A stretch of 64,000 bases of DNA from Sphingomonas sp. CL5.1 (GTDB lineage: Bacteria > Pseudomonadota > Alphaproteobacteria > Sphingomonadales > Sphingomonadaceae). The notes beneath the pieces were generated by a model. It worked only from the letters and a program-made list of their open reading frames with translations, did not search any database and was not told where the DNA came from. Position numbers and translations under genes: made by a program. Below are positions 58,742 to 64,000 of the stretch, in pieces. The stretch lies in NCBI RefSeq assembly GCF_013344685.1, contig NZ_CP050137.1, positions 434,001-498,000 on the forward strand. The letters are read 5' to 3'. How positions within the stretch are numbered: the first letter of the stretch is position 1; each line of letters starts with the position of its first letter.

Positions 58742-59272
58742 TTACTTCGCGGCCTTGGCGAGCTTCGCCGCGCGAGCGGTGCCCTTCTTGGCCTTCGCCT
58801 TATCGGCCGCCGGCACGATCTCCGGCACGGTGACGGAGCCGCCGGCCTTCTCGATCGCCTCGCGCGCCGAGGCGGAGACCCCGGCGACGGTGAAGTTCAG
58901 CTTCGCCTTCAGCTCGCCCTTGCCGAGCAGGCGCACGCCGTTCTTGCCGCCGCGCGCAAGGCCGGCCGCCTTCAGCGCGGCGTGATCGACGTCGCTGCCG
59001 GTCAGCTTGCCCGAATCGACCGCCTTCTGGATCGCGCCGAGGTTCACCTCGGCATAATCCTTGGCGAAGATGTTGTTGAAGCCGCGCTTCGGCAGGCGCA
59101 TGTGGAGCGGCATCTGGCCGCCCTCAAAGCCGGCAATCGATACGCCCTCACGGCTCTTCTGGCCCTTCTGGCCACGGCCGCCGGTCTTGCCCTTGCCCGA
59201 GCCGATGCCGCGCCCGACGCGGATCTTGCGATGGCGGGCACCTTCGTTGTCGCGGAGTTCGTTCAGTTTCAT
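58742..59272 (-). CDS. rplO: 50S ribosomal protein L15
   Basis: 176 residues from ATG 59272 ([22 protein letters not shown]); an ATG three codons upstream is less typical. The [18 protein letters not shown] segment and [18 protein letters not shown] are diagnostic. A 25-residue Lys/Ala tail extends the C-terminus, common in sphingomonads. It lies between rpmD and secY. Confidence 0.97.
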   Translation of the reverse strand: MKLNELRDNEGARHRKIRVGRGIGSGKGKTGGRGQKGQKSREGVSIAGFEGGQMPLHMRLPKRGFNNIFAKDYAEVNLGAIQKAVDSGKLTGSDVDHAALKAAGLARGGKNGVRLLGKGELKAKLNFTVAGVSASAREAIEKAGGSVTVPEIVPAADKAKAKKGTARAAKLAKAAK

Positions 59273-59370
59273 CTTATGCACTCGCTTTCGCTTGTTACGC
59301 GCAATGGAAAAAGGAAGGGGGCGCGTTAGCCCCCTCCCCCGGATTTGTCACGCGGTGAAATGCCGGACAA

Positions 59371-59547
59371 TCAATCCTGCACTTCAACCATATGCTGCAC
59401 CTTACGGATCATGCCGCGAACCTCGGGGGTGTCCTCCAGCTCCGACACGCGGTGCATCTTGTTGAGGCCGAGGCCGATCAGCGTCGCGCGCTGGTCCTGG
59501 GTGCGGCGGATCGGCGAACCGGTCTGCTTGATCTTGATCTTCGCCAT
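59371..59547 (-). CDS. rpmD: 50S ribosomal protein L30
   Basis: A 58-residue protein, [20 protein letters not shown] then [25 protein letters not shown]. It is shorter than a usual gene-finding cut-off but unmistakable L30. It lies between rpsE (five bases upstream) and rplO, its standard place. Confidence 0.97.
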   Translation of the reverse strand: MAKIKIKQTGSPIRRTQDQRATLIGLGLNKMHRVSELEDTPEVRGMIRKVQHMVEVQD

Positions 59548-59552
59548 GAGCC

Positions 59553-60272
59553 TTACTCCGTGACGGCCGCCGCTTCGGCAGCGGCGGCCTGCGCCTCAGC
59601 GCCATGACCGCGGCCGAGCAGATCGGCGATCTTCTTGCCACGACGCTGCGCGACCGACTTCGGCGAAGTCTGGGTGCCCAGCGCCTCGAAAGTGGCGCGG
59701 ATCATGTTGTAGGGGTTTGACGTGCCGACCGACTTGGTCACCACGTCATGCACGCCCAGGCTCTCGAACACGGCGCGCATCGGGCCGCCCGCGATGATCC
59801 CGGTGCCCTGCGGCGCCGAGCGCACGGTGACGCGACCAGCGCCGAAATGGCCGTTGCCGTCGTGATGCAGCGTGCGGCCTTCCTTCAGCGGCACGCGGAC
59901 CATGTGCTTCTTGGCCGCGGCGGTCGCCTTCGAGATCGCCTCCGGCACCTCACGGGCCTTGCCGTGGCCGAAGCCGACGCGTCCCTTGCCGTCGCCCACG
60001 ACGACCAGCGCCGCGAAGCCGAAGCGCTTGCCGCCCTTCACCGTCTTGGACACACGATTGATGTGGACGAGCTTCTCGATCAGCTCCTCGCCGCCGTCCT
60101 CGTTGTTGTTGCGACGGTCGTCGCGACGGCCACGACCGCCGTCACGCCCGCCACGACCGCGATCGCCGCCGCCACGGCCGCCACGCGCGCCCCGCCCGCG
60201 CGGCGCCTCGCCCGCACCGGTCTCGGGGGCTGGCGCGGTCGCCTGGACCTCGGTGTTGTTCTCGTCAGCCAT
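59553..60272 (-). CDS. rpsE: 30S ribosomal protein S5
   Basis: A 239-residue protein. The core is normal ([80 protein letters not shown]). The first 60 residues are an extra Gly/Arg/Asp-rich, disordered region with RGRG/RGG-like repeats, an extension common in alphaproteobacteria. S5 acts in decoding accuracy. Confidence 0.97.
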   Translation of the reverse strand: MADENNTEVQATAPAPETGAGEAPRGRGARGGRGGGDRGRGGRDGGRGRRDDRRNNNEDGGEELIEKLVHINRVSKTVKGGKRFGFAALVVVGDGKGRVGFGHGKAREVPEAISKATAAAKKHMVRVPLKEGRTLHHDGNGHFGAGRVTVRSAPQGTGIIAGGPMRAVFESLGVHDVVTKSVGTSNPYNMIRATFEALGTQTSPKSVAQRRGKKIADLLGRGHGAEAQAAAAEAAAVTE

Positions 60273-60275
60273 GTC

Positions 60276-60626
60276 TTAGAACTCCAGTCCGGCTTCGCGC
60301 GCGGCTTCCGCCAGCGCCTTCACCCGGCCGTGAAACAGGAAGCCGCCACGGTCGAACACGACCTGCGTGACGCCAGCGGCCTTCGCCGCCTCGGCGACGC
60401 GCTTGCCGACCTCGGTGGCCGCCGCGACGGTCGCGGTCTTGCCCTCGTGGCCCGCCAGCGTCGAGGCCGCCGCGATCGTGCGACCCGCCTCGTCGTCGAT
60501 CACCTGGGCATAGATATGCTTGCCCGAGCGATGCACCGACAGGCGCGGACGAGTGCCAGCGCGCGCGCGCAGCGCCGTGCGATTGCGGCGACGCCGCTTC
60601 TCGAAAAGCGAAAGGCCCTTGGTCAC
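60276..60626 (-). CDS. rplR: 50S ribosomal protein L18
   Basis: A 116-residue protein: LSFEKRRRR in a slightly divergent form ([17 protein letters not shown]), [46 protein letters not shown]. It binds 5S rRNA. The start overlaps the rplF stop by four bases. Confidence 0.97.
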   Translation of the reverse strand: MTKGLSLFEKRRRRNRTALRARAGTRPRLSVHRSGKHIYAQVIDDEAGRTIAAASTLAGHEGKTATVAAATEVGKRVAEAAKAAGVTQVVFDRGGFLFHGRVKALAEAAREAGLEF

Positions 60627-61156
60627 TTCTTCTTCCCTTCCTTACGGAAGATATATTCGCCGTCGTACTTGATGCCCTTGCCCTTGTACGGCTCGGGCTT
60701 ACGCCAGCGGCGGATCTCGGCGGCGAGCTGACCGACCTTCTGCTTGTCGGCGCCCGAAATCTCCACCGTCGTGTTGTCCGGGGTCTTGACCTCAAGGCCC
60801 TCCGGCACGTCGATGTCGACGTCGTGGCTGTAACCAAGCTGGAGCTTCAGCTTCCGGCCCTGCGCCGCGGCGCGATAGCCGACGCCGTTGATCAGCAGCT
60901 TCTTGGTGAAGCCTTCGGTCACGCCGGTGACGAGGTTCTGCACCAGGGTGCGCTGCATGCCCCAGAAGGCGCGGGCGCGCTTGGTCTCGTTGGCCGGCTG
61001 CACCGAGATGCCGTCCGCCTGGACGTCATAGGTGACGTCGTCAGCGAGCTTGAGCGACAGCGTGCCCTTGGGGCCCTTCACGCTCAGGTTGCCGTCCGCG
61101 ATATTCGCGGTCACGCCCGAAGGGATCGCGACCGGCTTCTTGCCGATGCGGCTCAT
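60623..61156 (-). CDS. rplF: 50S ribosomal protein L6
   Basis: A 177-residue protein: [47 protein letters not shown], and the end [23 protein letters not shown]. All are canonical L6 blocks, with the two homologous domains. Its start overlaps the rpsH stop by one base. Confidence 0.98.
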   Translation of the reverse strand: MSRIGKKPVAIPSGVTANIADGNLSVKGPKGTLSLKLADDVTYDVQADGISVQPANETKRARAFWGMQRTLVQNLVTGVTEGFTKKLLINGVGYRAAAQGRKLKLQLGYSHDVDIDVPEGLEVKTPDNTTVEISGADKQKVGQLAAEIRRWRKPEPYKGKGIKYDGEYIFRKEGKKK

Positions 61157-61551
61157 CAGAACACCTCCGCCAGCACTTCGCCGCCGACATTCTGCTCGCG
61201 CGCTTCCGCGTCGGACAGAACGCCCTTCGGCGTCGAGACGATCGTGATGCCTAGGCCGTTCATCACGCGCGGCAGGTCGTTCGACCCGCTGTAGATGCGG
61301 CGGCCGGGCTTCGAGACGCGCGCGACGTGCTTGATCGCCGGCTGGCCCTCGAAATACTTCAGCTCGATGCGCACGCCCTTGGCCGGGCCAAGGTCTTCCT
61401 CGCTATAGCCACGGATGTAGCCTTCGCGCTGAAGCACGTCGAGCACGCGGGTCCGCAGCTTCGACGCCGGCGACACGACGCTGTCCTTGCGCGCGCGCTG
61501 GCCGTTGCGGATGCGGGTGAGCAGATCACCCAGGGGATCGGTCACTGCCAT
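61156..61551 (-). CDS. rpsH: 30S ribosomal protein S8
   Basis: A 131-residue protein: [63 protein letters not shown], and the end [10 protein letters not shown]. It binds 16S rRNA helix 21 and can autoregulate the spc operon in enterobacteria. The length is normal. Confidence 0.98.
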   Translation of the reverse strand: MAVTDPLGDLLTRIRNGQRARKDSVVSPASKLRTRVLDVLQREGYIRGYSEEDLGPAKGVRIELKYFEGQPAIKHVARVSKPGRRIYSGSNDLPRVMNGLGITIVSTPKGVLSDAEAREQNVGGEVLAEVF

Positions 61552-61563
61552 TGTTCGTGATCC

Positions 61564-61869
61564 TTACCAGCTCGACTTCGTGACGCCCGGAATCAGGCCC
61601 TTGTTGGCCAATTCGCGGAGCTGCACGCGGCAGAGACGGAACTTGCGGTAATAAGCGCGCGGACGACCCGTCACCTCGCAACGGTTGCGCACCCGCGTGG
61701 GGTTCGCGTTGCGCGGCAGCTCGGCCATCTTCAGGCGCGCGATGAGACGCTCGGTTTCGTCGAGCGACTTGTCGTTCGCCTTCGCCTTCAGCGCTGCAAA
61801 CTTGCCGGCATATTGCTTGACCAGCTTCTTGCGGCGCTCGTTCTTGTTAACGGAACTCAGTTTCGCCAT
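61564..61869 (-). CDS. rpsN: 30S ribosomal protein S14
   Basis: A 101-residue long-form S14: [61 protein letters not shown]. It has only C in NRCEV and C in RLCR, so the zinc-binding four-cysteine form is absent; this is the usual zinc-independent type. It is located between rplE and rpsH. Confidence 0.98.
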   Translation of the reverse strand: MAKLSSVNKNERRKKLVKQYAGKFAALKAKANDKSLDETERLIARLKMAELPRNANPTRVRNRCEVTGRPRAYYRKFRLCRVQLRELANKGLIPGVTKSSW

Positions 61870-61909
61870 TGGACTTAAGCTCTCTCGTTCAAATCAGCGG
61901 AAAGGACGC

Positions 61910-62494
61910 TCACGCGGCCTTCTTTTCCTCAACCTGGGCATCCTGCGGGAACGGGAAGCCGAACAGGCGAAGCAACTCGCGCGCTTCCTCGTCGGTCTTC
62001 GCGGTCGTCGCCACGATGATGTCCATGCCGCGCACCTTGTCGATGCGATCGTAGTTGATTTCCGGGAACACGATCTGCTCCTTCAGGCCACAGGCGTAAT
62101 TGCCACGGCCGTCGAAGCTCTTGGGGTTCAGCCCGCGGAAGTCGCGGACGCGCGGCAGCGCGATCGTGATGAAGCGGTCGAGGAACTCGTACATGCGCTC
62201 GCGACGCAGCGTGACCTTCACGCCGATCGGCATGCCCTCGCGCAGCTTGAACTGCGCGATCGACTTCTTCGCCTTGGTGATCACCGGCTTCTGGCCCGCG
62301 ATCAACTCCATCTCGGAAGCGGCCTGCTCGACGCGCTTCTTGTCCTGGGTCGCCTCGCCGACGCCCATGTTGATGACGATCTTGTCGATCCGGGGAATCT
62401 CGAGCGTGTTCTTGTAGCCGAACTTCTCGATCATCGCCTTGGCGATCGTGTCGTCATACAGCTTGCGCAGACGCGGGGTGTAAGCGTCAGCCAT
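61910..62494 (-). CDS. rplE: 50S ribosomal protein L5
   Basis: A 194-residue protein: [64 protein letters not shown], and [32 protein letters not shown]. It binds 5S rRNA. The start region overlaps the rplX stop by eight bases. The C-terminal tail VEEKKAA is a small extension. Confidence 0.98.
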   Translation of the reverse strand: MADAYTPRLRKLYDDTIAKAMIEKFGYKNTLEIPRIDKIVINMGVGEATQDKKRVEQAASEMELIAGQKPVITKAKKSIAQFKLREGMPIGVKVTLRRERMYEFLDRFITIALPRVRDFRGLNPKSFDGRGNYACGLKEQIVFPEINYDRIDKVRGMDIIVATTAKTDEEARELLRLFGFPFPQDAQVEEKKAA

Positions 62495-62804
62495 CGATCT
62501 TCTCCCCGGACTTGACGGCCACGCGGACCTTCTTGCCGTCCTTCACCTCGAAACGGACGCGCGTCGGCTTGCCGTCAGCGGTGACATGCGCCACCTTCGA
62601 GATGTGCAGCGGCGCTTCCGTGCGCTCCAGCCCGCCCTGCGGGTTGGCCTGGCTCGGCTTGCGGTGACGGGTGGCGACGTTGACGCCCTCCACGACGACC
62701 TTGCCGTCCTTCGGCATGGCCAGCGTGACGGTGCCGGTCTTGCCCTTGTCCTTGCCGGACAGGACGATCACGCGATCGCCCTTCTTGATCCTGGCGGCGG
62801 CCAT
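62487..62804 (-). CDS. rplX: 50S ribosomal protein L24
   Basis: 105 residues from ATG 62804: [26 protein letters not shown] (KOW motif), [21 protein letters not shown]. The longer open frame upstream is the shadow of rplN. The start shares one base with the rplN stop (taATG), and the end overlaps rplE. Confidence 0.97.
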   Translation of the reverse strand: MAAARIKKGDRVIVLSGKDKGKTGTVTLAMPKDGKVVVEGVNVATRHRKPSQANPQGGLERTEAPLHISKVAHVTADGKPTRVRFEVKDGKKVRVAVKSGEKIDG

Positions 62805-63172
62805 TACAACACCTCCGGCGCGAGGCTGATGATCTTCATGTGCTTCTTGGCGCGCAGCTCGCGAACGACCGGGCCGAAGATACGGGTGCCGATCGGCTCC
62901 TCGTTCTTGTTGACCAGCACCGCCGCGTTCGAATCGAAGCGGATGACCGAGCCATCGGCGCGGCGAATGTCCTTCGCGGTGCGCACGATGACGGCGCGAT
63001 GCACGTCGCCCTTCTTCACGCGGCCACGCGGCTGCGCTTCCTTGATCGACACCACGATGATGTCGCCGACGCTGGCCGTGCGGCGCTTCGAGCCGCCCAG
63101 CACCTTGATGCACTGCACCCGCTTCGCGCCGCTGTTGTCAGCGACGTCGAGATTGGATTGCATCTGGATCAT
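62804..63172 (-). CDS. rplN: 50S ribosomal protein L14
   Basis: A 122-residue protein: [59 protein letters not shown], and the end [24 protein letters not shown]. It is fully canonical in length and sequence. It lies between rpsQ and rplX. Confidence 0.98.
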   Translation of the reverse strand: MIQMQSNLDVADNSGAKRVQCIKVLGGSKRRTASVGDIIVVSIKEAQPRGRVKKGDVHRAVIVRTAKDIRRADGSVIRFDSNAAVLVNKNEEPIGTRIFGPVVRELRAKKHMKIISLAPEVL

Positions 63173-63258
63173 TGATCCGCTTCCTTCTCGTCTATGGCGC
63201 TGGATACCGACCCAGCGCCGCCTTCAAACTTTCCCCCGCCCGGAAGGCGGGCGAACGA

Positions 63259-63540
63259 TCACGCCGCCGGTTCGTCGATCACGACCTCGGCCGGCGTCGC
63301 GCGGGCGTTCACCCGATCGATCACCTTCCAGGTCTTCAGCTTGGAGAGCGGCTTGGTCTCCTCGATCCGCACCGTCTCACCGGCCTTGAACTCGTTCGCC
63401 TCGTCATGGGCGTGATACTTCTTCGAGCGGCGGATGATCTTGCCGTAGAGCGGGTGCCTGACCTTGCGCTCCACGTTCACGATCACCGTCTTGTCGCCCT
63501 TGTCCGAGACGATCACCCCGGTCAGCACGCGCTTCGGCAT
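63259..63540 (-). CDS. rpsQ: 30S ribosomal protein S17
   Basis: A 93-residue protein: [66 protein letters not shown]. The C-terminus is extended by about 15 residues ([18 protein letters not shown]), common in this group. It is 15 bp after rpmC. Confidence 0.97.
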   Translation of the reverse strand: MPKRVLTGVIVSDKGDKTVIVNVERKVRHPLYGKIIRRSKKYHAHDEANEFKAGETVRIEETKPLSKLKTWKVIDRVNARATPAEVVIDEPAA

Positions 63541-63555
63541 GTCTTCTCGTCCTTC

Positions 63556-63756
63556 TTACTTGGCCACTGCGGCGCGCTGCGCCTGCAGGGTCTTGATCCG
63601 GGCGATGTCCTTGCGGACCTCGCGGACGCGGCTCGGCTTCTCGAGCTGGTTGGTCGCCGCCTGGAAGCGCAGGTTGAACTGCTCGCGCTTCAGGTTGCCC
63701 AGCGCCTCGGAGAGCTGATCGTCGCTCTGCCCGGTGAAATCGCTATTCTTCGCCAT
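63556..63756 (-). CDS. rpmC: 50S ribosomal protein L29
   Basis: A 66-residue protein: [51 protein letters not shown], the L29 pattern. It sits by the exit tunnel. It follows rplP by one base and precedes rpsQ. Confidence 0.97.
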   Translation of the reverse strand: MAKNSDFTGQSDDQLSEALGNLKREQFNLRFQAATNQLEKPSRVREVRKDIARIKTLQAQRAAVAK

Positions 63757-63757
63757 C

Positions 63758-64000
63758 TTACTCGCCTCCGAGGTGCGACGTGTCGCCGAGGCGCGCCACG
63801 ACCTTGGTCTTGATCGGGAGCTTCATCGCCGCGCGCTCGAACGCTTCGGCGGCGAGCGGACCCGGAACACCGTCCAGCTCGAACAGGATGCGACCCGGCT
63901 TGACCCGCGCCGCCCAGAATTCGGGCGAGCCCTTGCCCGAGCCCATGCGGACTTCGGCGGGCTTCGACGAAACCGGCACGTCCGGGAACACGCGAATCCA
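63758..64000 (-). CDS. rplP: 50S ribosomal protein L16, C-terminal part (runs off the window)
   Basis: The visible 80 residues, [42 protein letters not shown] then [25 protein letters not shown], are the L16 C-terminal half. The frame stays open to the window edge, so the gene continues rightwards, presumably to rpsC. No internal start should be used. Confidence 0.97.
   Translation of the reverse strand, partial: WIRVFPDVPVSSKPAEVRMGSGKGSPEFWAARVKPGRILFELDGVPGPLAAEAFERAAMKLPIKTKVVARLGDTSHLGGE

Noticed and set aside
60090..60230. Repeat-rich tract in rpsE as a tandem DNA repeat element
   Set aside because: It simply encodes the Gly/Arg/Asp-rich N-terminal extension of S5, which is common in related bacteria.
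1..64000. CRISPR arrays, rRNA and tRNA genes
   Set aside because: No regularly spaced palindromic repeats with unique spacers and no tRNA or rRNA signatures were seen. The integration target is guaA, not a tRNA gene.

Overview
The window is chromosomal DNA of a high-GC alphaproteobacterium, most likely a member of the Sphingomonadaceae. The evidence is the host gene content and style, an alphaproteobacterial S10/spc/alpha ribosomal cluster, a B3-type metallo-beta-lactamase relic beside guaA, and conjugation genes of the type common in sphingomonads. It has three parts.

(1) 1-8898 is host core: bfd-bfr, an Hpt protein, then on the minus strand der, bamB, a YfgM-like protein, panB, small enzymes, a PAP2 phosphatase and a frameshifted B3 metallo-beta-lactamase gene.

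(2) 8901-51255 is an integrated integrative and conjugative element (ICE) of about 42.3 kb, sitting in the 3' end of guaA between two copies of the 11-bp core TCCCACTCGAT. Deleting it in silico joins guaA directly to the metallo-beta-lactamase gene through a GTGA stop/start overlap, which supports the boundaries. From left to right the element holds: integrase-arm repeats; a GNAT/DUF1778 toxin-antitoxin pair; a defence block (RloC/PrrC-like ATPase, an RHH-methyltransferase fusion, and McrC-like and McrB-like genes); ardA; an FseA-like activator apparently made by +1 frameshifting and a QseM-like antiactivator; an excisionase-like HTH gene; repA with a candidate origin inside its 3' end; traF, DUF736, a lytic transglycosylase and a DUF3363 relaxase; a cargo array; traG; trbBCDEJKLFGI; an AlpA-like gene; and a tyrosine integrase. 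trbG carries an antisense NTF2/SnoaL-like gene.

The cargo array (26875-36400) is the most striking structure. Three successive modules (GNAT+TetR; floR; tetR(G)-tet(G)) each end in a related lysR gene followed by a copy of the last 110-215 bp of the relaxase gene. A fourth cargo, a mobile KAS II gene with an HxlR regulator, lies next to traG. The floR gene is preceded by a nine-codon leader (MGNAKSADK) and a 12-bp hairpin closely resembling the cmlA translational attenuator.

(3) 51241-64000 is host core again, all on the minus strand: guaA, then the rplP-rpmC-rpsQ-rplN-rplX-rplE-rpsN-rpsH-rplF-rplR-rpsE-rpmD-rplO-secY-adk operon and the rpsM-rpsK-rpoA-rplQ operon. A 930-bp gap with a strong terminator separates the two operons.

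All identifications are from reading the sequence and remembered family features; no database search was run.
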